A DNA stretch of 64,000 nt. It comes from Sedimenticola hydrogenitrophicus (GTDB lineage Bacteria; Pseudomonadota; Gammaproteobacteria; Chromatiales; Chromatiaceae). The notes below the pieces were generated by a model that searched no databases, had not been told where the DNA came from, and saw nothing but the letters and a program-made list of their open reading frames with translations. The stretch lies in NCBI RefSeq assembly GCF_029017505.1, contig NZ_JAQGEI010000009.1, positions 88,430-152,429 of the forward strand, in the 5' to 3' direction. How positions within the stretch are numbered: position 1 is the first letter of the stretch; every line of letters starts with the position of its first letter. Below, piece by piece: positions 29,568 through 37,120 of the stretch. Position numbers and translations under genes: made by a program.

Positions 29568-29990
29568 GGTATCCCATGAAAGGCTTTCCCCTTTCCCGTC
29601 ATATCGGCCGGCGACATACCACATTGCCTGGGGTAGGATGCCGGTGAGCTTGCGAACCGCATCATTGGTGGTAAGGCTTGATGCGGTTCGTGCCTCACCG
29701 GCATCCTACATCTACAACAAGCTTGGTAGGGTGGGCACGCTTTTTGTGCCCACGCGGAAGGTGCGGCACGGGGTAAAGCCGCTCCCGGCCATCCATGGCC
29801 TACGCGGCATAAGTCCATCCCTATAAAAAAAGGTGGGCACAGACTAGGTGCCCACCCTACGCGACTGCGAGCAGGATGAGGATGTAGGGTGAGGAGTGGT
29901 ACAGGGATGTACCGTTTACGGACCTGAGGATAGCATAGGCGACAGCATATCCACCGTAGTCAACAAACAAATATTGGCGGATTTGACTCA
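29568..29990. repeat. repeat cluster between secA and argJ
   Basis: Four hairpin elements follow one another: 29633-29709 (GTAGGATGCCGGTGAGC with the inverted GCTCACCGGCATCCTAC-type end), 29726-29753 (GGTGGGCACGC ... GTGCCCAC), 29832-29860 (GGTGGGCAC ... GTGCCCACC) and 29884-29959, a decayed REP with the nested module 29891-29931. No gene is seen. argJ begins 31 bp after the last element. Confidence 0.8.
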
Positions 29991-31199
29991 ATGAGCGAAG
30001 CGTTGGAGTTTATGCCGGTCTCCGGGATCCGGCTGGGTGCCACGGGCGCCGGGATCAAGTATCGGGACCGTGATGACCTGGTGATTATTGAACTGGCCGA
30101 GGGCAGCACCTGCGCGGCGGTATTCACCCGCAACGCCTTCTGCGCGGCACCGGTGGTGGTCGCCCGCGAGCATCTCTCCGCTACCATGCCCCGCTACCTG
30201 CTGATCAACTCCGGCAACGCCAACGCGGGGACCGGGGATCCCGGCCTGCGGGCCGCCAGGGAGTCCTGCAAGTCCGTGGCCGCCGCCAGGGCCTGCGCCA
30301 TCAACCAGATATTGCCCTTCTCCACCGGGGTGATCGGTGAACCGCTGCCGGTGGACCGGATCGCCGTGGCGGTCCCCGATGCGCTTACCGCCCTCTCGGA
30401 ACAGGGCTGGGCCCGGGCGGCGCGCGCCATCATGACCACCGACACGGTTCCCAAGCTGGTTTCGCGACAGCTGGAGCTCTCCGGCAAGACGGTCACCGTA
30501 ACGGGCATGGCCAAGGGGTCGGGCATGATCCGCCCGGATATGGCCACCATGCTCGCCTACATCGCCACCGATGCCCTGGTCGACCGGCAGCTGCTGCAAT
30601 ACTGTCTCGAATCGGCGGTTGCGCCCTCGTTCAATTCGATTACCGTTGACGGCGATACCTCCACCAATGATGCCTGTGTCCTGATGGCCTCCGGTGTAAG
30701 TGGGTGCTCACCCATCACCGACAGGACCGCGGACGACTTCGCCCGATTCAATGCCGTGGTGGAAGAGGTTTGCATGGAGCTGGCCCGGGCCATCGTGCTG
30801 GATGGGGAGGGTGCAACCAAGCTGGTCGAGGTGCGGGTCGAGGGCGCCGCAAGCGAGGCCGAAGCCCGTGATGTGGCCTACACTATCGCCCACTCCCCCC
30901 TGGTCAAGACCGCGCTGTTTGCCTCCGACCCAAACTGGGGGCGCATCCTTGCCGCCGTCGGACGTGCCGGTATTGAAGGTCTCGATATCGACCGGATCCG
31001 CATCTGGCTGGATGATGTCTGCATCGTGCGTGATGGCGGCCGGGCGGCGGACTACACGGAGGCGGCCGGCCAGCGGGTGATGGCGCAGAGCGAGCTGACC
31101 ATCCGGGTGGCCCTGGGCCGGGGAGAGGCGATAACCCGCGTGCTGACCTGTGACCTCTCCTACGATTATGTGAAGATCAACGCGGAGTATCGGACCTAG
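29991..31199 (+). CDS. argJ: bifunctional ornithine acetyltransferase / N-acetylglutamate synthase
   Basis: Recycles the acetyl group between acetylornithine and glutamate, giving the cyclic arginine route together with argD and argF of this window. The proenzyme cleaves itself before the Thr in KGSGMIRPDMATML (near residue 190) to give alpha and beta chains. SGNANAGTG and the C-terminal DLSYDYVKINAEYRT are typical. 402 aa. It stands alone between repeat clusters. Confidence 0.95.
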   Translation: MSEALEFMPVSGIRLGATGAGIKYRDRDDLVIIELAEGSTCAAVFTRNAFCAAPVVVAREHLSATMPRYLLINSGNANAGTGDPGLRAARESCKSVAAARACAINQILPFSTGVIGEPLPVDRIAVAVPDALTALSEQGWARAARAIMTTDTVPKLVSRQLELSGKTVTVTGMAKGSGMIRPDMATMLAYIATDALVDRQLLQYCLESAVAPSFNSITVDGDTSTNDACVLMASGVSGCSPITDRTADDFARFNAVVEEVCMELARAIVLDGEGATKLVEVRVEGAASEAEARDVAYTIAHSPLVKTALFASDPNWGRILAAVGRAGIEGLDIDRIRIWLDDVCIVRDGGRAADYTEAAGQRVMAQSELTIRVALGRGEAITRVLTCDLSYDYVKINAEYRT

Positions 31200-31222
31200 G
31201 GAGTCTGGCACATGCTGGTATT

Positions 31223-31284
31223 GTAGGAGCGGCTTTGCCGCGAAAAGCAAATGTAGGGTGGATATGCCGGTAGGCGCATCCACC
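31223..31284. repeat. REP half-copies after argJ
   Basis: GTAGGAGCGGCTTTGCCGCGAA (31223-31244) is a short hairpin of a type widespread in gammaproteobacteria. It is followed at 31253-31284 by a left half of the GTAGGGTGGAT family. Confidence 0.6.
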
Positions 31285-31304
31285 ATGAAATTAGATTTCG
31301 ACCC

Positions 31305-31549
31305 GAATGGCACTTACCTAAGCCAAGAGCCACCGTCATCCCGGCGCAGGCCGGGATCCAGACTGCTTAATGGTGGCGGTATTCCTGGATTATTCGCTTC
31401 GCTCACCCTTCGGGCCGACTTTCAGTCGTTCAACGCGCTTCGCGCTTTTGTCCGGCCTGCGCCGGAGAAGTGGTGCAGGGATGCATCGGTTACGGACCTA
31501 AGGATGGAATGACGAAAATCCTGCAATTCGCCTTAAGTAAGTGCCATTC
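31305..31549. mobile_element. 245-bp MITE with GAATGGCACTTA ends (copy A)
   Basis: Terminal inverted repeats GAATGGCACTTACCTAAG and CTTAAGTAAGTGCCATTC. It is flanked by GATTTCGACCC (31294-31304) and GATTCCGACCC (31550-31560), an 11-bp target duplication with one mismatch. Its interior carries palindromic CCGGCGCAGGCCGG-type text and the nested 41-bp module at 31465-31505. It is inverted relative to the copies at 33209 and 36820. No transposase is encoded, so movement would need a helper in trans; TIR and duplication length resemble IS4-type elements. Confidence 0.8.
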
Positions 31550-31649
31550 GATTCCGACCCCTTGTCCCTATCTCTTTGCGTACTTGGCGTTCTTCGCGGT
31601 TGAATCGAGTTCGTTGGGGTTCGTTCTCCGCCCCAACGGCCCTGGTTTC

Positions 31650-31719
31650 GTAGGGTGGATAAGCGACAGCGCATCCACCGCGGCAATGGTGGATGCGCCT
31701 ACCGGCTTATCCACCCTAC
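31650..31719. repeat. complete 70-bp GTAGGGTGGATAAGC palindrome
   Basis: Left arm GTAGGGTGGATAAGC, right arm GCTTATCCACCCTAC (one changed base), with inner arms GCGCATCCACC and GGTGGATGCGC. It is almost base-for-base the same as the copy at 35497-35566. It lies 150 bp before the Nudix gene; the rest of 31720-31872 shows nothing. Confidence 0.85.
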
Positions 31720-31872
31720 GAAACTGGCGCAAACAAATAATCAATGGCTTGGGGTTAAGTTCTCCGTGAGCAGGTGATGATTTTGCCGTTATTTGCGTGT
31801 ATTCGCCTTCATTCGCGGGTTTATAAAGGGTGCCCAACCATAACTGAACCTGGTGGGTAATCAGGACAATTT

Positions 31873-32823
31873 ATGCTGCCGATCCATGTCGCTGTTGCCG
31901 TAATCCAGGATGCCGCCGGCCGGGTGCTCCTGACCCGTCGCCCCGGGGCTGCCCACCAGGGTGGTCTCTGGGAGTTTCCCGGTGGCAAGGTGGAGCGGGG
32001 AGAGGATCTGGCCGGGGCGCTGTGCCGGGAGATACGGGAAGAGCTGGGTATTGAAGTCAGTGCTCACCAACCACTGATCAATGTCACCCATCTCTATCCG
32101 GATAAAGCGGTCCGACTGGATGTGCACCGGGTCCTCCGCTACTTCGGTCACCCGCTCGGCCTGGAGGGACAACCGTTGCAGTGGGTTTTACCCGAACATC
32201 TGCCCCGCTACGCCATGCCGGCGGCGGACCGTCCTATCTGCACCGCCTTGCGGCTGCCTCAACAGTATCTGATCACCGGTCCCGATCCGGCCGTTCCCGG
32301 ACAATTTCTCCGGCGTCTTGAAGCCTCCCTGGCTAGCGGTCTGCGGCTGGTGCAGCTGCGGGCGCCCGGTCTCGCGCGCGCCGATTATGCGGCGTTGGCC
32401 ACCGAGGCGCTGGCGCTGTGTCGGCAACACGGCGCGCAACTGCTGTTGAACTGCCCGGTGGAACTGGCGCTGGCACTGGATGCGGATGGCATCCATCTCA
32501 ACAGCCAGCAACTGGCGGGGTTGAGTGAGCGTCCACTTACCGATGACCGATGGGTTGCCGCCTCCTGTCACAACCGGGAGGAGATCCGCCAGGCGATGGC
32601 CATCGATGCGGACTTCTGTGTACTCTCGCCGGTGTTGCCGACCACTTCCCACCCCACCGTAGAGCCGCTCGGATGGGAACGATTCTCTCAGATCGTGGCA
32701 GCGACCAATATCCCGGTATATGCCCTGGGCGGTATGGATGAAGACCAAATCGAAGTCGCTTTGGAACACGGTGGCCAAGGCATCGCTGCTATCAGTGCCC
32801 TCTGGGCCGGTGATATTCGATAA
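31873..32823 (+). CDS. Nudix hydrolase fused to a ThiE-like domain (MutT type)
   Basis: Residues 1-130 form a MutT-type domain with the full Nudix box GGKVERGEDLAGALCREIREELGIE, expected to hydrolyse oxidised dGTP. Residues ~135-316 form a thiamine-phosphate-synthase-like barrel (LRLVQLRAPGLARADY, then DADGIHLNSQQL, ALGGMDEDQ). This fusion is known in gammaproteobacteria; whether the second domain makes thiamine phosphate is doubtful because typical ThiE pyrophosphate residues are not evident. It sits where E. coli has mutT, next to yacG. Confidence 0.88.
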   Translation: MLPIHVAVAVIQDAAGRVLLTRRPGAAHQGGLWEFPGGKVERGEDLAGALCREIREELGIEVSAHQPLINVTHLYPDKAVRLDVHRVLRYFGHPLGLEGQPLQWVLPEHLPRYAMPAADRPICTALRLPQQYLITGPDPAVPGQFLRRLEASLASGLRLVQLRAPGLARADYAALATEALALCRQHGAQLLLNCPVELALALDADGIHLNSQQLAGLSERPLTDDRWVAASCHNREEIRQAMAIDADFCVLSPVLPTTSHPTVEPLGWERFSQIVAATNIPVYALGGMDEDQIEVALEHGGQGIAAISALWAGDIR

Positions 32824-32884
32824 CCATAGGGTGGGCCGTGCCCGCTGACGGCGCCCATGGGGCGCCCTATGGGCGGTTTTCGGT

Positions 32885-33044
32885 GTAGGATGCCGGTGAG
32901 CTTGCGAACCGCATCATTCCATCCTCAGGTCCGTAAACGGTGCATTGCATCCTCGGCTCCGTTATCGGTACATCCCTGTACCACTCCTCCTGCACCACTC
33001 CTTGCGGTGGGCTTGATGCGGTTCGTGCCTCACCGGCATCCTAC
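32885..33044. repeat. GTAGGATGCCGGTGAG element with nested modules
   Basis: The ends GTAGGATGCCGGTGAGC and CCTCACCGGCATCCTAC pair, and inner arms CGAACCGCATCA and TTGATGCGGTTCG also pair. The middle (32921-33001) holds one and a half copies of the 41-bp CGTAAACGGT module. A further ill-defined GTAGGAGCG repeat occupies 33066-33175. The rest of 32824-33453 holds copy B of the MITE and no gene. Confidence 0.75.
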
Positions 33045-33208
33045 TCTGAGCGTCGTGGTTTGTAGCCCGTAGGAGCGCCTCTGGCGCGAAGGTTTTCGCG
33101 GCGAAGCGACGCACAATGAAGTGCTAATGCCGCGGGCGGCAGGATGCCGGGAGCGGCCACTCCTACAAAAGCACCGTCCTTCATGCAACACCTAACTGGT
33201 ATATAGCC

Positions 33209-33411
33209 GAATGGCACTTACTTAAAGCGAATCGCAGGATTTTCGTCATTCCGGCGCAGGCCGGACAAAAGCGCGAAGCGCGTTGAACGACTGAAAGTCG
33301 GCCCGAAGGGTGAGCGAAGCGAATAATCCAGGAATACCGCCACCATTAAGCAGTCTGGATCCCGGCCTGCGCCGGGATGACGGTAGTTCTTGGCTTAAGT
33401 AAGTGCCATTC
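33209..33411. mobile_element. 203-bp MITE with GAATGGCACTTA ends (copy B)
   Basis: Terminal repeats GAATGGCACTTACTTAAAGC and GCTTAAGTAAGTGCCATTC. A perfect 10-bp target duplication GTATATAGCC lies at 33199-33208 and 33412-33421. The interior is the reverse complement of most of copy A and lacks the nested 41-bp module, so it looks like the simplest form of the element. No coding capacity. Confidence 0.85.
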
Positions 33412-33453
33412 GTATATAGCCTTTTTCATAGATGTGCATAGGTTTTCCAGGCC

Positions 33454-33651
33454 CTAACTGTGATCATCCTCGGGAGGCAGGAAGGGGTTCGCCGGACTGT
33501 TGTCCGGAATGCGGTGCTTCTCTTCCAGCCAGTCGCCCAGGTCGATCAGGCGGCAGCGCTCGCTGCAAAACGGTCTGGATTGCGGATTGCTGTGCCAGTC
33601 AAATGCCTTCTTACAGATCGGACAGCGTACGATTTTCGGTTCATTTCCCAT
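33454..33651 (-). CDS. yacG: zinc-binding DNA gyrase inhibitor YacG
   Basis: 65-residue treble-clef protein that inhibits gyrase by binding GyrB. The four zinc cysteines are in RCPICKKAF and RPFCSERCRLIDLGDW, followed by the acidic tail PFLPPEDDHS. I start at ATG 33651 (MGNEPKIVRCP); the open frame upstream runs through a REP element and is not part of the gene. The conserved partner order coaE-zapD-yacG is kept. Confidence 0.93.
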   Translation of the reverse strand: MGNEPKIVRCPICKKAFDWHSNPQSRPFCSERCRLIDLGDWLEEKHRIPDNSPANPFLPPEDDHS

Positions 33652-33665
33652 GGTTCTTAAAGCTC

Positions 33666-33801
33666 GAGTTTCGGAGTTCGCAGTACTTGTAGGGTGGATA
33701 AGCTTGCGCATCCACCATGAATCGGATGGCGGTGGATGCGCAAGCTTATCCACCCTACGAATTCAGAAATTCGGGCTTTGTGAAATGAACTCCGAAACTT
33801 G
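33666..33801. repeat. REP element nested in GAGTTTCGGAGTTC inverted repeats
   Basis: A full GTAGGGTGGATAAGC palindrome (33689-33758) lies between outer arms GAGTTTCGGAGTTC (33666-33679) and GAACTCCGAAACTT (33787-33800). A third arm copy sits at 33885-33901, next to the zapD stop. The nesting shows layered insertion. Confidence 0.75.
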
Positions 33802-33901
33802 AGTTTGAACATAATCGTTCTACCATGCGTGAGGCTAACTTGTTTTTGCAATCAACAGGTTAAGCGATATTTATTGCTGAATTTGAACTCCGAAACTTGA
33901 G

Positions 33902-34681
33902 TCAAAGAATACAGCAGTTGAGGAAGAAGGTAATGTCCTGCCTGGTCTGGGTGGCTCGCTCCTCTGTCGATTGCTCCATGAAGCGGACAGTGAAGCGGTG
34001 CTTTCCGCCGCTGATCTCGGCGTAAAGCTGACTCTCCCGGGGCAGCCCGACCCGGATCAGCTGGGCCGGTGACTGGGCATCCAGGCTCTGCTGGAAAAAT
34101 CCGCCGGCGGCGATTTCGCGGGTGGGCGTGGTGCTGCCGCGGACGAGTGAGAGCAGCAGGCTCACGGCGGTAAAGACCGGGTCCAGGGTCTGCCGCCAGG
34201 CAACGATCTCCTGGTGGCGCTGTTCAAAGGGTTGTTGTAGCCAGAAATGGTACAGGGGCAGATCAAAGGCGCAGCTCCCGCCCGGGATGCTGCTGCGCTG
34301 GGTGATGCTTTTGAGAAACTCGTTCTCTCTCAGCTCCTGGCCCAGTTGCCCGCCGTGCTGCTGAAGCCGGCTGGAAACCTGGCTCAACTCCCGCAGGATC
34401 TGATCCAGGCGCTCCTCGTTGACATCCGGTATGGCGCGGATGCTGGCCAGCTTATCCTGGTGCCGCTTCAGCTCCTTGATCAGGTCGGTCTTGATGTCGG
34501 CACGGGAAAAGATGGCCACCATGTCCATCAGACTGGTGATGGCGGCCCGGCTGTCCCAGGTACTGGGCTGGGGGATGTGATAATCGACTTGGCGAAACAG
34601 GTGCTCCAGACGCAGAAAGGTTCTGGTCTTCTCATTGAGCGGATGCTCATAGATGATTTTGTCTGAAACAGCTGGTTGCAT
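33902..34681 (-). CDS. zapD: Z-ring associated protein ZapD
   Basis: Cross-links FtsZ filaments at the division site. The opening IIYEHPLNEKTRTFLRLEHL and internal SIPGGSCAFDLPLYHFWLQ are characteristic of the DUF1342/ZapD family, which is mostly helical. I choose the ATG at 34681 (MQPAVSDKIIYEHP, 259 aa), close to family length; an upstream ATG at 34732 would add 17 residues. It lies downstream of coaE as in E. coli. The C-terminus ends FLNCCIL, next to a repeat arm. Confidence 0.93.
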   Translation of the reverse strand: MQPAVSDKIIYEHPLNEKTRTFLRLEHLFRQVDYHIPQPSTWDSRAAITSLMDMVAIFSRADIKTDLIKELKRHQDKLASIRAIPDVNEERLDQILRELSQVSSRLQQHGGQLGQELRENEFLKSITQRSSIPGGSCAFDLPLYHFWLQQPFEQRHQEIVAWRQTLDPVFTAVSLLLSLVRGSTTPTREIAAGGFFQQSLDAQSPAQLIRVGLPRESQLYAEISGGKHRFTVRFMEQSTEERATQTRQDITFFLNCCIL

Positions 34682-34770
34682 GGGGCCATGTCTGTTGATT
34701 GCGACACCGGGACCGGTGCCTGGATTCGACAATCTTGTATATTATACCGATTCTGACAACTATAACCTCG

Positions 34771-35364
34771 TCAGGTGGCAAGGTTAAGGTATTTCTGGTG
34801 GAGTTGTTCAACTATCGGCCGCAGGTCATTGAGGCTGCCTGAATTATCGATAATGTCATCGGCCCGGGCCAAGCGGCTTGTCCGCTCGATCTGGGCGGCA
34901 ATGATGGATTTTGTCTGCGCTTCGCTGGTGTGGTCGCGCCGAGTGACCCGGCTGATCTGCAGCTCGGGCGGGCAGTCCACCACCAGTATGCGGTCGACGC
35001 GCTTGTCCTGCCCGGTCTCGAACAGCAGCGGTATGGAGAAGATGGCGTAGGGGGTGTCGAAGTCATCCAGCCGGCGGCGCATCTCCGCACGGATCCTGGG
35101 ATGCAGGATTCCCTCCAGCCGGGTTTTGGCATCGGGATGGGTGAAAATGTGCTCCCTGAGCCAGAGGCGGTCGAGGGAACCGTCGGCGCTCAACACCTCG
35201 GGACCGAACTGTTCGACAATCTCCCGTAGCGCCGGTTGGCCGGGTTCGACGACCTCCCGGGCCACCACATCGGCGTCGATGACGGGTACGCCCAACGCGG
35301 CAAAGCAGTCGGTTACCGCACTCTTGCCGCAACCGATGCCACCCGTGAGTCCGACTATAAACAC
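34771..35364 (-). CDS. coaE: dephospho-CoA kinase
   Basis: Last step of coenzyme A synthesis. P-loop GLTGGIGCGKSAV at residues 5-17, DADVVAREVVEPG, and the lid region VDCPPELQISRV are evident. 197 aa. In relatives pilD lies immediately upstream; here 3.7 kb of inserted elements separates them. Confidence 0.95.
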   Translation of the reverse strand: MFIVGLTGGIGCGKSAVTDCFAALGVPVIDADVVAREVVEPGQPALREIVEQFGPEVLSADGSLDRLWLREHIFTHPDAKTRLEGILHPRIRAEMRRRLDDFDTPYAIFSIPLLFETGQDKRVDRILVVDCPPELQISRVTRRDHTSEAQTKSIIAAQIERTSRLARADDIIDNSGSLNDLRPIVEQLHQKYLNLAT

Positions 35365-35496
35365 GATGCGTTCCTCCGGCTATCGGTAAAAAACTTCTGG
35401 ATGATTATTTTTCTCATGGAGAACTTAACCCTAATCCATTGATTCCTGGTTTCACGCTGCCTCCCGCTGTCATTGCTAAGCAGAGCCGAAGTGAAT

Positions 35497-35566
35497 GTAG
35501 GGTGGATAAGCGACAGCGCATCCACCGTAGCAATGGTGGATGCGCCTACCGGCTTATCCACCCTAC
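35497..35566. repeat. complete 70-bp GTAGGGTGGATAAGC palindrome
   Basis: Twin of 31650-31719, with only a base or two different in the centre, and in the same orientation. Confidence 0.85.
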
Positions 35567-35620
35567 GAAACTTCTGGTACCCGGCGCCTTTCCGGTCCTG
35601 GATCAGTAAAGGATCATTAC

Positions 35621-35697
35621 TCTCACCAAGACGCCAAGCACGCCAAGGAAAACCTATACCTTCCTTTAATCTTTGCGCTCTTGGCGTCTTGGCGAGA
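35621..35697. repeat. long imperfect palindrome CTCACCAAGACGCCAAG
   Basis: Left arm TCTCACCAAGACGCCAAGCA and right arm TTGGCGTCTTGGCGAGA can pair across a ~40-base centre. This sequence type is common in bacterial spacers; no gene is present. Bases 35698-35796 show nothing further. Confidence 0.6.
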
Positions 35698-35796
35698 GTC
35701 CATCTGTCATCCGGAGGTGCTCGATCCACGCATAGGTCAAACCTGACGAGTCCCCCCGGGATTTACCCATTGGCGTCAGGTATTTCCTGCTGCTAC

Positions 35797-35821
35797 GCTA
35801 TACATGTAAAACATGTATAGC
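35797..35821 (+). promoter_or_regulatory. perfect palindromic operator of the RelB-type antitoxin
   Basis: Arms GCTATACATGT (35797-35807) and ACATGTATAGC (35811-35821) with an AAA centre make a perfect 25-bp dyad, 14 bp before the antitoxin ATG. RelB- and CopG-type antitoxins bind such sites to repress their own operon. Confidence 0.75.
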
Positions 35822-35835
35822 AATGGGGGGTTGAC

Positions 35836-36048
35836 ATGCTCGCAATACGCTTGCCGGAAGAAATCGAGGCCCGTCTTACGGCGCTGGCAGCCAAGACCGG
35901 GCGGACCAAGACATTTTATGCCAAAGAGGCAATTCTAGAACATCTGGATGATCTGGAAGATAAGTATCTTGCCATCCATCGACTGGAGAACCCGGGAAAA
36001 CGCTGGACACTAGACGAGTTGGAGCAAGATCTTGACATGGATCGTTGA
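35836..36048 (+). CDS. RelB/DUF6290-type antitoxin
   Basis: 70-residue antitoxin with an N-terminal ribbon-helix-helix domain (MLAIRLPEEIEARLTALAAKTGRTKTF) and an acidic, toxin-wrapping tail (WTLDELEQDLDMDR). It binds the palindrome just upstream. Its toxin gene, which should overlap its end, is broken: only the first ~10 codons and the last 22 codons of a relE remain, so this is an antitoxin without a working partner here. Confidence 0.85.
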   Translation: MLAIRLPEEIEARLTALAAKTGRTKTFYAKEAILEHLDDLEDKYLAIHRLENPGKRWTLDELEQDLDMDR

Positions 36049-36127
36049 ATTTGACGCCGCGGATAAAACTGCGCTTTCCACGGCAGATTGGAATCGCTGC
36101 GCAAGTTCAGGACTGATTTTCCGATAG
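36032..36127 (+). pseudogene. 5' remnant of a relE toxin gene
   Basis: From TTG 36032, overlapping the antitoxin end, the frame reads LTWIVEFDAADKTAL, the typical start of RelE toxins that pair with this antitoxin type (TWxVEFDP-A-K-L). It then loses similarity and stops at 36125-36127 after 31 codons. The matching C-terminal remnant lies at 36520-36585. Confidence 0.65.
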
Positions 36128-36182
36128 AAGGCTTTTTCGTGACGTATGTCCTCGCGAGCTGACGCTAGAAACTTGACGCGCT

Positions 36183-36422
36183 TCAATGATCGTCTTCCCG
36201 AAGTTCAGCAAAAACATCCTCCGCTGGGATAGCTTGTTCCTCCCCGCGGAGATATGCCTCGTAACGGCGGTTAGACTCGGCTACCCACGCTGCTTCTACC
36301 TTCTTCGGGTCGGACACGGGACGTGATTCAATACTTTCCAACAGGTGGATCACTAAGCGCGTCCGCTCCTCCAGTGGCAAAGCAAGCGCCTCAGATTCGA
36401 TAGCTTTCGACAGATTACTCAT
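36183..36422 (-). CDS. orphan addiction-module antitoxin (Unstab_antitox type)
   Basis: 79-residue acidic protein, start ATG 36422 (MSNLSKAIESEALALPLEERTRL). The LPLEERTRLVIHLLESIE stretch and the AAWVAESNRRYEAYLRGEEQAIP segment are typical of putative addiction module components that normally precede a ParE/RelE toxin. Downstream on its strand there is no toxin. It is inserted backwards between the two halves of the broken relE. Confidence 0.75.
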   Translation of the reverse strand: MSNLSKAIESEALALPLEERTRLVIHLLESIESRPVSDPKKVEAAWVAESNRRYEAYLRGEEQAIPAEDVFAELREDDH

Positions 36423-36519
36423 ACCGGTCTCCACTCAATGGACCCCAACCACATTGTATTCTGAACCCTCGACGATGCAAAGGTGCGGTGGATTTGTCGA
36501 AGCACATAACATTGAAAAC

Positions 36520-36585
36520 ATTGAAGATGACAAACTCATCGTGCTTGTGCTGCGTGTGGGGCATCGTAAAGCTGTCTACAAGTAG
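36520..36585 (+). pseudogene. 3' remnant of a relE toxin gene (copy 1)
   Basis: 22 codons read IEDDKLIVLVLRVGHRKAVYK and a stop, the diagnostic C-terminal strand of RelE-type RNases (the RVGHR-x-VY motif). No start or upstream domain remains. A near-identical copy with a different stop codon lies at 38653-38718. Confidence 0.75.
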
Positions 36586-36640
36586 ACCATTTTCTCCCAG
36601 CTTCTCGTAGTTCGGGTTTGCAGCCGGCTACCCCAGCGCC

Positions 36641-36802
36641 GTAGCCTGGATGAAGCCGCCACCGCCGAAACCGGAATGATCATGTGTGCCCGCGGCGGCG
36701 TAATCCGGGGTTTGGGTCAGACTTCGGGCAATGCTCCGGATTACGCCCGTCTGGGGTTGTGTGTCTGTCGGGCTTTTGTGGGGCGGGCTTCATCTGGGCT
36801 AC
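36641..36802. mobile_element. 162-bp element with GTAGCCTGGATGAAGCC ends (copy 1)
   Basis: Left end GTAGCCTGGATGAAGCC and right end GGCTTCATCTGGGCTAC are inverted. The interior has a second stem, GGCGTAATCCGGGGT against ATTACGCC. The same 162-bp element recurs at 38872-39033 with a perfect 17-bp TIR. Both follow a relE 3' remnant, so the association is older than the duplication. No coding capacity. Confidence 0.7.
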
Positions 36803-36819
36803 AATAAGACCTCTCACCC

Positions 36820-37088
36820 GAATGGCACTTACTTAAGGGATATCTATAGGGGTCGGAGTCGAATGGCACTTACTTAAGGCGAATTGCAGGATTTTCGTCA
36901 TTCTATCCTTAGGTCCGTAACCGATGCATCCCTGCACCACTTCTCCGGCGCAGGCCGGAATCCAGGAATACCGCCACCATTAAGCACGTCTGGATACCAT
37001 CCTTAGGTCCGTAAACGGTGCATCCCTGCACCACTCCTCCGGCCTGCGCCGGGATGACGGTGGTTCTTGGCTTAAGTAAGTGCCATTC
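36820..37088. mobile_element. 269-bp MITE with GAATGGCACTTA ends (copy C)
   Basis: Flanked by a perfect 11-bp duplication ACCTCTCACCC (36809-36819 and 37089-37099). The left terminal repeat occurs twice, at 36820 and 36861; between them lies GGGGTCGGAGTC, which also flanks copy A. Two nested 41-bp modules sit inside at 36905-36946 and 36999-37040. It therefore looks like a composite of layered copies. Confidence 0.8.
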
Positions 37089-37120
37089 ACCTCTCACCCC
37101 TCTCAATAGATTCAGAAGAT

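Noticed and set aside
31258..31769. Short ORFs of 80-100 codons inside the repeats after argJ
   Set aside because: Their translations come from MITE and REP text (PPSSRRRPGSRLL, VGWISDSAS) that recurs in several frames across the window.
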